From positions 124,001 through 188,000 of the forward strand of contig NZ_JARGZA010000001.1 of assembly GCF_030973515.1 (NCBI RefSeq): DNA of 64,000 bases, given 5' to 3'. Position numbers and translations under genes: made by a program. Below, one piece after another: positions 19,818-29,443 of this stretch; the stretch's first letter is position 1; each line of letters begins with the position of its first letter. The DNA is from Jannaschia maritima (GTDB lineage: Bacteria > Pseudomonadota > Alphaproteobacteria > Rhodobacterales > Rhodobacteraceae). The notes under the pieces are model-generated. The model did no database searches, was not told where the DNA came from, and saw only the letters and a list, made by a program, of their open reading frames with translations.

Positions 19818-20455
19818 GGCATCCTCTCCCGGAATTCGACATTGAGCGACCGTACATGGTCCGTCAACCAGGGCTGCCGGTCCCGGCGGAGGCGCTCGGC
19901 CGTCAGGATTGTCTGCAACCTGGCCTCGCAGGCGTCTGCATCGTCGTTCACGAGGACATAGTCGTATTCGGCCCAATGGCTGATCTCGGCCTCGGACTTC
20001 GCCATGCGACCCGCGATGACGTCGTCGGCATCCTGTCCCCTTGCGCGGAGTCGTCGCTCCAGCTCCGCGATGGACGGCGGCAGGATGAAGATGCTCACCA
20101 CGTCCCCGCCCAGGCGACTGTTCCGGATCTGCTGCCCGCCCTGCCAATCGATGTCGAAGATCACGTCCCGACCCGCGTCCAATGCCTCCGCCACGGGAGC
20201 GAACGGGCTGCCGTAGTGATTGCCGAACACCTCCGCATGTTCCAGCATCTCGCCATCCAACACCATCTTTCCGAACTGCTCGCGCGTTCGGAAGTAGTAG
20301 TGGCGCCCCTCGACCTCCCCCGGGCGCGGGGGACGCGTCGTGGCCGAGATCGAGAAACGCAGCGTCTGGTCCCAGGCCATCAGACGCCGTGCCATCGTCG
20401 ACTTCCCCGCCCCCGACGGGCTGGACAGGATGACCGCGAGGCCCCGTCGTATCAC
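19814..20455 (-). CDS. gmk: Guanylate kinase
   Basis: Phosphorylates GMP to GDP with ATP. The 213-residue protein has P-loop [10 protein letters not shown], the GMP-binding [19 protein letters not shown], and [13 protein letters not shown]. The start is placed at the GTG at 20455 ([15 protein letters not shown]), since no in-frame ATG exists close by; an ATG at 20462 is out of frame. In relatives gmk usually follows a yicC-like gene; here the upstream region instead faces a PAS protein gene on the other strand. Confidence 0.95.
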   Translation of the reverse strand: MIRRGLAVILSSPSGAGKSTMARRLMAWDQTLRFSISATTRPPRPGEVEGRHYYFRTREQFGKMVLDGEMLEHAEVFGNHYGSPFAPVAEALDAGRDVIFDIDWQGGQQIRNSRLGGDVVSIFILPPSIAELERRLRARGQDADDVIAGRMAKSEAEISHWAEYDYVLVNDDADACEARLQTILTAERLRRDRQPWLTDHVRSLNVEFRERMP

Positions 20456-20635
20456 CGGTACGTATCCATGATTTGCGCCTCGGCGACCTACACGCCGGCC
20501 CCGTCCCCGACAAGGCGTCGGTGCGTTAACCACCTGGTAAGGAAGATGGCGATTTTCGGTCCCACCCGCCTTATTGTCTTCGTGGGTGTAGACGGGATGG
20601 CGGAATTGCGTCGATCCCAGGACGAGGAGCCGACG

Positions 20636-21343
20636 ATGGGGATCGAAGACGGAATGAATTGGAACGATCGACTGCACGACATGACGGGCGAACGGATGGC
20701 GCGGACGTCGCCCGTGCTGGAGGAAGCGTGGCGCTATTGGACCGGCCTTCGCCGCGGCACCGCATTGCCGTTGCGCGAAGCGTTGGAGCCTCGGGCTATG
20801 TCCCTCATCCTGGGGCACTCGATGATCCTGGACCGCGCGCGTCCCGGCACCGTTCGCGTCCGGCTGTCCGGCCGCGTTCCGAATGCCTTGATGGGCATGG
20901 AGACGCGAGGCTTGCCGGTGCGTGCCTTCTTCGACCTGCTGCAGCGCAGCCAGGCCATCGAAGTGGTGGAACAGGTCTTCACCACCCCCGCCACGCTGGA
21001 ACTGGACCTCCTGTCGGAGAACGCGGAGGGGACGCTCGCGGCGCGCCTACTGATCCTGCCCCTGCGCGACCGACGTGACGACGTCAGCAAGGCCTTGGCG
21101 GTTTTGGTCCCCGAACGCATCGTAACGGGCGAGCCACGGCGCTTCTCCATCCTGCGGCAGAACCTGGCCCCCGTGGCGGCACCGTCCCGGCAGGTGCCCG
21201 TTCCTGAACAGACCGCGGCCGGGACCGTCGTAGGCGACGCCTGGCTGGAGGAGGAGCTGCAGCGCATGCGACCGCACCACGTCGCGGCCGCGAAGGCCGC
21301 GACCGCCCCGACGGACGTACCTTGGTTGCGAGTGGTGAAATGA
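20636..21343 (+). CDS. PAS-domain protein (PAS_5/DUF1457 type)
   Basis: A 235-residue protein of a family common in alphaproteobacteria. The N-terminal two thirds match the PAS_5 pattern: [20 protein letters not shown], then [13 protein letters not shown] and [19 protein letters not shown]. No output domain follows, only a low-complexity tail, so the signalling partner is unknown. The ATG at 20636 follows GAGGAG with good spacing; in-frame ATGs at 20597 and 20654 are alternatives. It is transcribed divergently from gmk. Confidence 0.75.
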   Translation: MGIEDGMNWNDRLHDMTGERMARTSPVLEEAWRYWTGLRRGTALPLREALEPRAMSLILGHSMILDRARPGTVRVRLSGRVPNALMGMETRGLPVRAFFDLLQRSQAIEVVEQVFTTPATLELDLLSENAEGTLAARLLILPLRDRRDDVSKALAVLVPERIVTGEPRRFSILRQNLAPVAAPSRQVPVPEQTAAGTVVGDAWLEEELQRMRPHHVAAAKAATAPTDVPWLRVVK

Positions 21344-21391
21344 CGGGACCAGTGACCGGCCCTGCATCCGCGGACGTCGCCGGCATATCGC

Positions 21392-21420
21392 GGCGCCCCC
21401 GGGTTCCCCTCGGGGGCGCC
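21392..21420. terminator. Strong stem-loop between convergent genes
   Basis: GGCGCCCCCG at 21392-21401 pairs perfectly with CGGGGGCGCC at 21411-21420 around a nine-base loop. It lies between the 3' ends of the PAS gene and the DAHP synthase gene and can form on either strand. There is no clear T-run, so intrinsic termination is likely but not certain. Confidence 0.65.
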
Positions 21421-21434
21421 TGATCCGCTGCGCG

Positions 21435-22796
21435 TTAGGACGCGGCGCGCCGGACCTCCCGGAGGCCCTGAAGCTCCTCGGCCACCAGGAACGCCAGTTC
21501 GAGCGATTGGGATGCGTTCAAACGGGGATCGCACGCGGTGTGGTAGCGGTCCGACAGATCCTCGTCCGTGACGGCGCGCACGCCGCCCGTGCATTCCGTC
21601 ACGTCCGCGCCCGTCATCTCGAAGTGCACGCCGCCCGGAGTGGTGCCCGCGCCGCGATGGACGCCGAAGAACTCCTGCACCTCCGCGAGGACGGATTGGA
21701 ACGGCCGCGTCTTGTAACCCGAATCTGATTTGATCGTGTTGCCGTGCATCGGGTCGCAGACCCAGACGACGTTCGCGCCTTCGTCCTCGACGGTCCGGAT
21801 GAGCCGGGGCAGGTGTTCCTCGACCTTGCCCGCCCCGAAACGGGCGATCAGCGTCAACCGACCCATCTCGTTCGCCGGGTTCAGGCGCTCGATCAACCGC
21901 TTCAGGTCGTCGGTGTTCATCGAAGGACCGCACTTCAGCCCGATGGGATTCAGGACGCCGCGGGCGAACTCGACATGCGCACCGTCCGGCTGCCGCGTGC
22001 GGTCGCCGATCCAGATCATGTGGCCGGACCCTGCCACCCAGTGCCCCGTCAGGCTGTCGCGGCGGCACAGCGCTTCCTCGTATTCCAGCAGAAGCGCCTC
22101 GTGGCTGGTATAGAAGTCCACCGTCGACAATTCGGCATTCGTTTCCGCCGTGAAGCCCGCGGCCGCCATGAAGTCCAGCGTGTCCTGGATCCGGTTCGCC
22201 ATGTCACGGTACTGCGCCGCCCGCTCGCCCTCCGCGAAGCCCAGCGTCCAGGCATGGACCTGATGGACGTCCGCATAGCCCCCCTTCGAGAACGCGCGGA
22301 GGAGGTTCAGCGTGCCCGCCGCCTGGGTATAGGCTTGCAGCATCTTCGCCGGATCCGGGATCCGCGCGGCGGGGGTGAAGTCCAGATCGTTGATGATGTC
22401 CCCGCGATAGCTCGGAAGCTCGACGCCGTTCACGGTCTCGGTCGCCGCGGATCGGGGCTTGGCGAACTGGCCGGCCATGCGTCCCACCTTCACCACCGGC
22501 ACCTTCGCGCCGAAGGTCAGGACCATCGCCATCTGAAGCATGACCTTGAACGTGTCCCGGATCGCGTCCGAGTTGAACGCCGCGAAGCTTTCCGCGCAAT
22601 CGCCCCCCTGCAGCAGGAACGCCTCGCCCCGCCCGGCGGCGGCCAGATCGGTCTTAAGCTGACGCGCCTCGCCGGCGAAGACCAGCAGCGGGTACGTCGA
22701 CAGCTTGCGTTCCACGTCCGCCAACGCCGCGGCATCGGGATAATCGGGCATCTGAACCCGCGGTTTCGCGCGCCAATCGGACTTCTGCCAGGTCAT
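21435..22796 (-). CDS. 3-deoxy-7-phosphoheptulonate synthase, class II
   Basis: Joins phosphoenolpyruvate and erythrose 4-phosphate in the first step of the shikimate pathway. The 453-residue size and motifs identify the plant-like class II (AroA-II) enzyme: [61 protein letters not shown] and [11 protein letters not shown]. It stands alone between the PAS gene and a divergently transcribed GlxA-type regulator. Confidence 0.96.
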   Translation of the reverse strand: MTWQKSDWRAKPRVQMPDYPDAAALADVERKLSTYPLLVFAGEARQLKTDLAAAGRGEAFLLQGGDCAESFAAFNSDAIRDTFKVMLQMAMVLTFGAKVPVVKVGRMAGQFAKPRSAATETVNGVELPSYRGDIINDLDFTPAARIPDPAKMLQAYTQAAGTLNLLRAFSKGGYADVHQVHAWTLGFAEGERAAQYRDMANRIQDTLDFMAAAGFTAETNAELSTVDFYTSHEALLLEYEEALCRRDSLTGHWVAGSGHMIWIGDRTRQPDGAHVEFARGVLNPIGLKCGPSMNTDDLKRLIERLNPANEMGRLTLIARFGAGKVEEHLPRLIRTVEDEGANVVWVCDPMHGNTIKSDSGYKTRPFQSVLAEVQEFFGVHRGAGTTPGGVHFEMTGADVTECTGGVRAVTDEDLSDRYHTACDPRLNASQSLELAFLVAEELQGLREVRRAAS

Positions 22797-22924
22797 TCTG
22801 TTCCCTCCGAAATGTCCCCGGGCGGTTGCCTAGCGCACCGGTGGCGCCTTCGCCAGACGCGAACGCCGTCCCTTGCGGCCAACGGCCATCGCTGGTTCCA
22901 ATGGCCGGCGATCGCGGGAGGGGC

Positions 22925-23908
22925 ATGTTGGACACGGTACGAGACGGCAATCCGCGGCACTTCGTCTTCGTGCTGCTTCCCAATTTCTCCCTGCTCAGCC
23001 TGGCGGGCGCCCTGGATGCGCTGCGGCTGTCGAACCACATCGCCGGCCACCCCTTGTACAGCTGGACCCTGACGGCCGATGGCGGAGGGACCGCCACGGG
23101 CGCGGCGGGGGCGACCTTCGTGCTGGACGGCGACCTGCCGCAAACGCATCGGGACGACACCATCGTCCTCGTATCGGGCGTGGACGTGAAGAATGCGGCC
23201 AGCAAGCGCCTGATCGCATGGCTCCGCCGGGAGGCCCGCAACGCCGTTCCGATCGCGGGGCTGTGCACCGCCGCCCATGTGTTGGGGCAGGCGGGGCTGC
23301 TCGACGGGAAGCGCGCGACGATCCACTGGGAGAACTACAACGGCATCCTCGAAGCCTTCCCGGACATCGAGCTGACCCGGTCCGTCTACACGATCGACGG
23401 CAAGATCATGACCTCCGCCGGCGGGACGGCGGCCATCGACCTGATGCTCCACATCGTGGCGCAGCACCAAGGCGATGCCTTCGCCGGGATCGTCGCGGAT
23501 CAGATGATCTATTCCTCGATCCGCACGGACCGCGACAGCCAGCGCCTTTCGATCCCCGCGCGCATCGGCGTCCGCCACCCCCGGCTGTCGGCCGTGATCG
23601 AGGCGATGGAGGAGACGATCGAGGAACCGGTCAGCCCGTCCCTGCTGGCCGCCGATGTCGGGATGTCGACCAGGCAACTGGAACGCCTGTTCCGCCGCTA
23701 TCTGAACCGCAGCCCCAAGCGGTACTACATGGAGCTGCGATTGACCCGCGCACGCAACCTGCTGATGCAGACCGATATGTCGATCATCGACATAGCGCTG
23801 GCCTGCGGGTTCACGTCGCCATCGCACTTCTCGAAGTGCTATCGGGCGATGTACCAGACGACCCCGTACCGCGAACGCGGGGCCCAAGGGTCGACGAAGG
23901 CGTCCTGA
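22925..23908 (+). CDS. GlxA-family transcriptional regulator (DJ-1/PfpI + AraC HTH)
   Basis: A 327-residue regulator. Residues about 10-185 form an amidase-like DJ-1/PfpI domain (VFVLLPNFSLLSLAGALDAL, AGLCTAAHVLGQAGLL, TSAGGTAAIDLML). Residues about 225-320 are an AraC-type double helix-turn-helix (DVGMSTRQLERLFRRYL and IIDIALACGFTSPSHFSKCY). Relatives include regulators of glycine betaine, carnitine and arginine catabolism, but the target here is not evident from the neighbours. The ATG at 22925 follows GGGAGGGG; an in-frame start at 22826 lacks support. Confidence 0.9.
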   Translation: MLDTVRDGNPRHFVFVLLPNFSLLSLAGALDALRLSNHIAGHPLYSWTLTADGGGTATGAAGATFVLDGDLPQTHRDDTIVLVSGVDVKNAASKRLIAWLRREARNAVPIAGLCTAAHVLGQAGLLDGKRATIHWENYNGILEAFPDIELTRSVYTIDGKIMTSAGGTAAIDLMLHIVAQHQGDAFAGIVADQMIYSSIRTDRDSQRLSIPARIGVRHPRLSAVIEAMEETIEEPVSPSLLAADVGMSTRQLERLFRRYLNRSPKRYYMELRLTRARNLLMQTDMSIIDIALACGFTSPSHFSKCYRAMYQTTPYRERGAQGSTKAS

Positions 23909-23930
23909 CGGCGCCTGCGCCGATGCCGCG

Positions 23931-24725
23931 TCAGCGGATCCGTTCGGCCGCCAACGCGATCGCCTGCTGGTACACGGTGGCCGCGTTCCATTCGTCGAGG
24001 ACGCGGAAGTTGTGCGTCCCTTGCTGGAACGACTCCCCCGGGCGCCAGCCCTTCTGCCGCAGGTAGTTCGCAGTCGACGCCATCGCATCCGCCATGTCGT
24101 AGAAGTCGACGCGACCGTCGCCGTTGCCATCCGCGCCATAGCGCATGGCATTGCCCGGCAGGAACTGCGTATGCCCCAACTCGCCGTGGAAGGCACCCAC
24201 CTGGTTCGCCGACAGCATCCCCCGGTCCACCATCTGCAGGGCGGCGATGGCGTGCGGCGTGAAGAAGCCGGACCGGCGGCAATCGTATGCCACGGTCGTG
24301 ATCGAACTGACCACGGGGGTGGATCCCATGTTGCGTCCGAACCCGGTCTCCATTCCGTGGATCGCCAGAAGGATCCCGGCGGGCACGCCATAGCGGGCCT
24401 CCAGCGACTGAAAGAACCCGCGGTTGCGGTCCAACCGTTGCCGAGCCTGCGCGGCGAACCCGTCCAGCGACCCCAGCCGGATGCGGATGAAGTCGTCCAG
24501 GGCGTAGCGGACGCCCGTCTGGTTGCGGTCCGCGCTGATCGTGCGCGTTGAATAGCGTGCGTTCGCCAGCGCCTGCAATCCGCGCTGCCCCACGCCCGCG
24601 GCCGCGGCCTCGGCGGCGAAGTCGCGCTTCCAGCGTTCAAAGCCGGACGCGTCGTTGCCGCATTGGGCGGCCAGGGCGGGCAGGGCGGCAAGGCTAAGGG
24701 CGGCGCCCAGAATGAATGTTCGCAT
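23931..24725 (-). CDS. Lytic murein transglycosylase, MltB-like
   Basis: Cleaves peptidoglycan glycan strands in the periplasm. The 264-residue protein starts with a signal peptide (LGAALSLAALPALA). It has the SLT_2/MltB core: the catalytic glutamate in IHGMETGFGRNMG, then TTVAYDCRRSGFF and LGHTQFLPGNAMRYG. The EF-hand-like segment DGNGDGRVDFYDMADA corresponds to the calcium loop of Slt35. No lipobox is seen, so it is probably soluble. It is short compared with MltB, lacking extra C-terminal domains. Confidence 0.92.
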   Translation of the reverse strand: MRTFILGAALSLAALPALAAQCGNDASGFERWKRDFAAEAAAAGVGQRGLQALANARYSTRTISADRNQTGVRYALDDFIRIRLGSLDGFAAQARQRLDRNRGFFQSLEARYGVPAGILLAIHGMETGFGRNMGSTPVVSSITTVAYDCRRSGFFTPHAIAALQMVDRGMLSANQVGAFHGELGHTQFLPGNAMRYGADGNGDGRVDFYDMADAMASTANYLRQKGWRPGESFQQGTHNFRVLDEWNAATVYQQAIALAAERIR

Positions 24726-24764
24726 GTCTGTTCCTCCAACGGATCGGTCAGGACATTGCCGCGA

Positions 24765-26216
24765 TCAGACGGGGGCGGTCAAACCGTATAGCAGGTCGAG
24801 GTCCAGGCAATCCGCGAGATGCTCGCCCAGTTCGTCGAGCGTCGTGTCCACGGAGGCGGCATGGGAGAACGCGGTCGGCGCGGCCCCCAATCCGGCGAGG
24901 AAGGCCTGACGAAACGCGTCCGACGCGAACAGACCGTGCAGATAGCACCCCATGATCCGTCCGGTTCCGCTCGCGGCGCCAGCGACGACGTCCTCCTGGA
25001 TCAGCCAGCCGTGGGCGGTATCGGGGCCTTCCGTCCGGCCGAGATGTATCTCGTAGCCCTGAAGGTCGGTGCCGGTGCCGGGGTGTCGCGCGACCATGCG
25101 GCGCACCGACTTGTTCGCGGACATCCGCGTGTGAACGTCCAGCAGGCCCAATCCCGCGACCGTCTGCGGGGGCCCTTCCAACCCCTCGGGGTCCGAGATC
25201 GTCCGTCCCAGCATCTGATATCCCCCGCAAAGCCCCAGCACCGCGCCGCCGCGTCGGACATGCGCCGCCAGATCCACGTCCCAACCGTTGCGCCGGAACG
25301 CGGCCAAGTCGGCGATCGTGGCCTTCGATCCGGGTATCAGGACCAGGTCGCAGACGGGCAGGGGACTGTCGGGGGCGACCACGTCGACCGACACCGCAGG
25401 ATCGGCGGACAGCGGGTCCAGGTCGTCGAAATTGGCGATCCGATCCAGCCGGGGCACCGCGATCCGGAAGGCGCCGACCCGGTGGGTCGATCGTATGTCG
25501 AGGATATCCTCCGCCGGAAGGGTCGCGGCCCGTTGGAACCAGGGTACGGTCCCGAGGGCGTGCCAGCCGGTCCGATCGGCGATGGCATGCTCGCCCTCCG
25601 CGAATAGGCTGACGTCCCCGCGGAACTTGTTGACGAGGAACGCCGCGATGCGTGAACGGTCCCCCTCGGGCAGGACGGCATGGGTCCCGACCAATTGCGC
25701 GATGACCCCGCCACGATCGATGTCGCCTGCGAGGATAACAGGTAAGGCCGCGGCTTCCGCGAATCCCATGTTCGCGATGTCGCCCGCCCGAAGGTTGATC
25801 TCCGCCGGCGAGCCCGCGCCCTCCACCACGATCAGGTCGGCGTCCTCTCGCAGGCGTCGGAAGCTTTCCAGGCACGCCGCCAGAAGCCGCGGCTTCATCG
25901 CGGCATAGTCCCGGGCCCGCACGGTCGCCCAGCGCGTCCCCTGCACCACGACCTGGGACCCGGTCTCCCCCTCCGGCTTCAGGAGGACGGGGTTCATGTC
26001 CGTCCGGGCGTCCACCCGGCAGGCCTGCGCCTGCAAGGCCTGCGCGCGCCCGATCTCGCCGCCATCGGCCGTCACGGCGGCGTTGTTCGACATGTTCTGC
26101 GGCTTGAACGGCCGCACCCGGAGCCCCGCATTCGCGAAATGCCGACAGAGACCCGCGACGAGGACGGACTTGCCGACGTTCGATCCCGTCCCCTGGATCA
26201 TGATCGCGCGAGTCAC
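24765..26216 (-). CDS. cobQ: Cobyric acid synthase
   Basis: CobQ amidates four side chains of adenosylcobyrinic acid a,c-diamide during cobalamin synthesis, using glutamine and ATP. The 483-residue protein has the N-terminal [21 protein letters not shown]-loop, [27 protein letters not shown] and a glutamine amidotransferase domain with [12 protein letters not shown] (nucleophile cysteine) and a histidine in CYLHGLF. No other cobalamin gene is adjacent. It may supply the corrinoid needed by the methyltransferase cassette at 35592-39811. Confidence 0.97.
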   Translation of the reverse strand: MTRAIMIQGTGSNVGKSVLVAGLCRHFANAGLRVRPFKPQNMSNNAAVTADGGEIGRAQALQAQACRVDARTDMNPVLLKPEGETGSQVVVQGTRWATVRARDYAAMKPRLLAACLESFRRLREDADLIVVEGAGSPAEINLRAGDIANMGFAEAAALPVILAGDIDRGGVIAQLVGTHAVLPEGDRSRIAAFLVNKFRGDVSLFAEGEHAIADRTGWHALGTVPWFQRAATLPAEDILDIRSTHRVGAFRIAVPRLDRIANFDDLDPLSADPAVSVDVVAPDSPLPVCDLVLIPGSKATIADLAAFRRNGWDVDLAAHVRRGGAVLGLCGGYQMLGRTISDPEGLEGPPQTVAGLGLLDVHTRMSANKSVRRMVARHPGTGTDLQGYEIHLGRTEGPDTAHGWLIQEDVVAGAASGTGRIMGCYLHGLFASDAFRQAFLAGLGAAPTAFSHAASVDTTLDELGEHLADCLDLDLLYGLTAPV

Positions 26217-26262
26217 GGCGTCGTCCTGCTGCCGATACGACGGGGACGGTTTCGCGCCAACC

Positions 26263-26826
26263 TCACGCGCGCTCGGAATACTCCATCGTCTCGGTGTTCA
26301 CGACGATGGCCTCGCCTTCGCCGACGAAGGGCGGCACCATGACGCGGACGCCGTTGTCCAGCATCGCGGGCTTGAAGCTGTTCGCGGCGGTCTGGCCCTT
26401 CACCACCGGTTCCGTCTCGGTGATGATACAGGTCACCTTTTGCGGCAGCGACGCGTTCAGCGCTTCCGCATCGTGGTACTCGATCTGGACCATCATTCCG
26501 TCCTGCAGGAAGGGACGCCGTTCGCCCAGGATCTCCGCGTCGAGCTCGACCTGCTCGAACGTGTCGGTATCCATGAAGACCAGCTTGCCGTCCGTCTCGT
26601 AGAGGAACTGCTGGTCCTTCTGTTCCAGGCGGACCCGCTCCACCTTGTCGGCCGAACGAAACCGTTCGTTCAGCTTGCTTCCGTTGCGCAGGTTCCGCAG
26701 CTCGACCTGTGCGAAGGCACCGCCCTTCCCGGGCTTGACATGATCGACCTTGACCGCGGACCACAGGCCCCCCTGATGCTCCAATACGTTCCCCGGTCGT
26801 ATCTCGTTTCCGTTGATCCTGGGCAT
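26263..26826 (-). CDS. efp: Translation elongation factor P
   Basis: EF-P relieves ribosome stalling at polyproline stretches. The 187-residue protein has three beta domains. It carries the lysine-bearing loop [19 protein letters not shown], whose lysine is the position modified in other species, and the C-terminal [20 protein letters not shown] at 26826 fits the family start [17 protein letters not shown]; the longer frame upstream has no similarity. No epmAB-type modification genes are seen nearby. Confidence 0.97.
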   Translation of the reverse strand: MPRINGNEIRPGNVLEHQGGLWSAVKVDHVKPGKGGAFAQVELRNLRNGSKLNERFRSADKVERVRLEQKDQQFLYETDGKLVFMDTDTFEQVELDAEILGERRPFLQDGMMVQIEYHDAEALNASLPQKVTCIITETEPVVKGQTAANSFKPAMLDNGVRVMVPPFVGEGEAIVVNTETMEYSERA

Positions 26827-26961
26827 CGGGCGCTCCCCATATTTGCGTGCGACGCCCGCGTTATCCCCCCAGGCAGCAACGGACAAGGTGTTCCCGCGGC
26901 CCCTTGAACGACACTCCCGCGCCATTAACTCGCCATGAACCATCCACCCACGCCCGTATTG

Positions 26962-26976
26962 TTGCACCGAATGCAA
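26962..26976. promoter_or_regulatory. TTGCA-N5-TGCAA palindrome
   Basis: A perfect inverted repeat, TTGCACCGAATGCAA, lies in the region between the divergent efp gene and the small gene at 27065. The half-site spacing is like that of a dimeric regulator. It does not match the FNR consensus (TTGAT-N4-ATCAA). Confidence 0.35.
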
Positions 26977-26995
26977 GTGGGGTATTCGAGAAACG

Positions 26996-27019
26996 CATGA
27001 CAGACACTTGGTTGTCATG
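26996..27019. promoter_or_regulatory. CATGACA-N10-TGTCATG inverted repeat
   Basis: Two perfect 7-base arms at 26996-27002 and 27013-27019 are separated by 10 bases. They are centred about 58 bases before the start of the gene at 27065. The form suits a dimeric operator; it could also form a weak hairpin. The regulator is unknown. Confidence 0.45.
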
Positions 27020-27064
27020 TTAGGGACACGCAACGATCCAGGCCATAACATCATGGAGTGCGGC

Positions 27065-27394
27065 ATGAGCGACCTCGTCGACGCTACGGCATACAATTTC
27101 GAACAGGGCCAGCGGGCCAGGAAGCTGTTTGCCGCCGTCGTTCTCGCCGCTCTGGACGATGCGATTGCGGACGACAAGAAGTTCAACAACGGGCCGGAAC
27201 AGATCGCCCGGTGGGCACGCTCCCGCGATGGGCGCGAGGTTTTGTCCTGTGCCGGCATCGACCCGACTGAGCGTGTCGTCAACGGGCTGATGGAGTTCGT
27301 CGGTCGTGGCGTGCGGACCTCCGTCGCGCTGTCGCGCGAGGAGAGCGAACGTCGCCAGGCGGCGGAGCTGGCGGAGGCGATGAAGGCCGCCTGA
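27065..27394 (+). CDS. Small conserved Rhodobacterales protein (DUF6280-like)
   Basis: A 109-residue soluble protein conserved across Rhodobacterales. Key segments are [50 protein letters not shown] and [19 protein letters not shown] recall this family as DUF6280, but am not certain of the number. Function is unknown; the charged helical composition and high conservation suggest a regulatory or structural role. The ATG at 27065 was chosen because conservation starts there. A strong terminator follows. Confidence 0.8.
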   Translation: MSDLVDATAYNFEQGQRARKLFAAVVLAALDDAIADDKKFNNGPEQIARWARSRDGREVLSCAGIDPTERVVNGLMEFVGRGVRTSVALSREESERRQAAELAEAMKAA

Positions 27395-27420
27395 CGCGGG
27401 TATAGGGAACGACACGCGTT

Positions 27421-27451
27421 ACGGCCGCCTCCGGGGCGGCCGTCTTCGTTT
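27421..27451 (+). terminator. Rho-independent terminator
   Basis: ACGGCCGCC (27421-27429) pairs with GGCGGCCGT (27435-27443) around TCCGG, followed by CTTCGTTT. It ends transcription of the small conserved gene and may also serve the convergent popZ-like operon. Confidence 0.85.
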
Positions 27452-27478
27452 CCAGCGAACGGACGATCCCGACCCCCC

Positions 27479-28006
27479 TCAGTCCAGGCTGTCCTGCGCG
27501 AGATTGGCGCGCACCTCCCGTCGGACGAGCTTTCGGATGTTGTTTAGGACACGGGGTCCGAAGGACCCGGTCAGCTCGGCCCGCACGGCCTCCGCCACCA
27601 TGCGTCGAAGCGCGTCCTCGTCCAGCGCGGCGGGGACGGACGATGGCACCACATCCTGTTGCGAAGGCGCGACGTCCGTTTCTCCGGGAATGTCGGTCCC
27701 CTCCGGTCCGTCTTGGGTTTCAGGCTCCGACAGGGGTTTGTCGAGGACGAGTGGGCTTTCGGCGGGTTCCCCCTCGGGGGCGTTCCGATACGACGTGAAG
27801 GCGGGCGTCGGTGCCTCGCCCTCGTCGCTGCCTTCCTCGTCGTCGACCGCATCGATCGTCTGGAACGGATCCTCCGGTTCCACGACCCGACGGTCGGCAT
27901 CGAGGATCAGCCGCTCCGGGGCATCCGGACCGTTCCGGCTGCCATGGTCGGCGACCAGACGACGGATCGACTTCAGGACATCGTCGGGATCGCGGGTACG
28001 AGCCAT
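27479..28006 (-). CDS. Probable divergent PopZ-like polar organising protein
   Basis: A 175-residue acidic protein with the three-part plan of PopZ: an N-terminal helix ([17 protein letters not shown]), a long Pro/Glu/Asp-rich disordered linker (about 40-120), and a C-terminal helical region ([18 protein letters not shown], then [14 protein letters not shown]). Sequence identity to Caulobacter PopZ is not obvious by eye, but the length is nearly the same. The order pcm-tolC-popZ also matches the usual alphaproteobacterial locus. PopZ forms a polymer at the cell pole that anchors the chromosome origin. The assignment is inference from layout and synteny. Confidence 0.55.
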   Translation of the reverse strand: MARTRDPDDVLKSIRRLVADHGSRNGPDAPERLILDADRRVVEPEDPFQTIDAVDDEEGSDEGEAPTPAFTSYRNAPEGEPAESPLVLDKPLSEPETQDGPEGTDIPGETDVAPSQQDVVPSSVPAALDEDALRRMVAEAVRAELTGSFGPRVLNNIRKLVRREVRANLAQDSLD

Positions 28007-28030
28007 GGCACCTCCGCCGCCGGTGGTTGG

Positions 28031-29416
28031 TCAGTCGCGACCGAACCGTTGCAGGACGCGGTCGAGCCGAGACCCCTGGACCGATTGCGTCGGCCGCGTC
28101 GTCGGGGCGGTGCGCACGGCGTTGTAGTACCGCGACGGGTCGTAGCGTTCGACGCGCAGGCCCAGGTGGTCGGTCGTCAGCAGCCCGATGGCGGCCATCA
28201 CCCGGTACACGGCCAGTTCGGCCTCCGTCTGCGCTTCCAGTCTTGCCGTGCGGGCATCCAGCAACTCCTGCTCCGCATCCAGGACGTCGAGGGTCGTGCG
28301 CGCGCCGAGCAGCGCCTCCTCGCGGAACCCTTCGAACGCGAGCTGCGCCGACCTCACCTGCTCGTTCGAGGCGATGACCTGCGCGCGCGCGATCTGCAGG
28401 AAGGCCCAGGCCTGCCCGACGTTGTCGGTCACGGCGCGGGCCTGCTGCAGCAAGCCCGCCTGCCGGGCCTGGAGGCCTGCGATCGCATTGCGCGTCCGGG
28501 CGGAGATCGCGCCCCCGTCGTAGATCGGACCGCGCACGTCCAGGCCGATGCCCGCGTTCTCCACCCCGCGGGAGGCCACGCCGGCATTGCCCTGGAACGA
28601 CAGGGTCGGCCGCCGCGCGGCGTCCGCGATCTGCACGAGGAGCCGCGAGGCGGTGATGTCGTGCTGCGACGACTTGATCGTCGGGTTGATCTGCACCGCC
28701 AACGCTTGGGCCCGTTCGACCGTCGGCGGCAGCTCGGGCGTGGGGATCATGCCCTGAAGGTTCGCCCCCGGTAGGTGACCCGTCGCCAGGCGATAACGCT
28801 CGCGTTGGATATCCACCTGTCCCCGTGCCGCCGCCAGGGCCGACCGCGCGGCCGCCCGGCGCGCCTCCGCGATAGACACGTCGGTGCGCGTCACCTCGCC
28901 CACCTCGAACCGGTCACGGGCCGCGGCCAGCTGCGTGTCGAGCAGGCGGAGGTTGCTTTCGCGGACATCCACGATCCGGGCGGCCAGGACCAGGTTCAGA
29001 TAGGCGTCGACCGCGAGCAGCAGGACCTCCTGCTCGAACTGCACCAGGTTCCACCGCGCGGCCAAGACCGCTTCCTTCGCCGCGCCGATCCGGAACGCCC
29101 GCTGCCCGCCGTCGAGGATCGTATAGTCGAGGACCACCCCCAACGTCGCATTCGACGAGTTGCCCCGGACGTCGTCGTAGTCGATCCCCGCCGTGCCCCG
29201 ATAGCTCAGCGTGGGGCGCAGGGCCGCGACCGCGACGGCGACATCGTCGTCGAGCCCGCGCAAGAGGGCGCGCTGCTGCTCGAGGATGTTGCTGGAATCA
29301 TAGGCCAGGATCAGGGCGTCCGTGAGGCTCTGGGCCCAGGCGGGCATCGGCTGCGCCATCGCCATCGCGGTTCCCACCACGGCTGCCGCCAATCTATGCC
29401 CGATCCATCCCGCCAT
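28031..29416 (-). CDS. tolC: TolC-family outer membrane channel protein
   Basis: A 461-residue outer-membrane efflux protein with a signal peptide (cut after MPAWA). It shows two homologous halves typical of TolC: LTDALILAYDSSNILEQQRA at the N-terminus, LRPTLSYRGTAG with GVVLDYTILDGGQRAFRIGA, and the second half LSFQGNAGVASRG ... DVRGPIYDGGAISARTRNA. It forms the trimeric exit duct for type I secretion and efflux pumps. No membrane-fusion protein or pump gene lies next to it. It is the middle gene of the pcm-tolC-popZ-like operon. Confidence 0.94.
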   Translation of the reverse strand: MAGWIGHRLAAAVVGTAMAMAQPMPAWAQSLTDALILAYDSSNILEQQRALLRGLDDDVAVAVAALRPTLSYRGTAGIDYDDVRGNSSNATLGVVLDYTILDGGQRAFRIGAAKEAVLAARWNLVQFEQEVLLLAVDAYLNLVLAARIVDVRESNLRLLDTQLAAARDRFEVGEVTRTDVSIAEARRAAARSALAAARGQVDIQRERYRLATGHLPGANLQGMIPTPELPPTVERAQALAVQINPTIKSSQHDITASRLLVQIADAARRPTLSFQGNAGVASRGVENAGIGLDVRGPIYDGGAISARTRNAIAGLQARQAGLLQQARAVTDNVGQAWAFLQIARAQVIASNEQVRSAQLAFEGFREEALLGARTTLDVLDAEQELLDARTARLEAQTEAELAVYRVMAAIGLLTTDHLGLRVERYDPSRYYNAVRTAPTTRPTQSVQGSRLDRVLQRFGRD

Positions 29417-29443
29417 GCGCGCGTCCCCCCGGATGCTGTCGTC

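Noticed and set aside
20526-20541. TTAA-N7-GTAA between gmk and the PAS gene as a CtrA site
   Set aside because: Only one half matches the consensus fully; similar imperfect sites occur at 26935 and 47633, so it is not distinctive.
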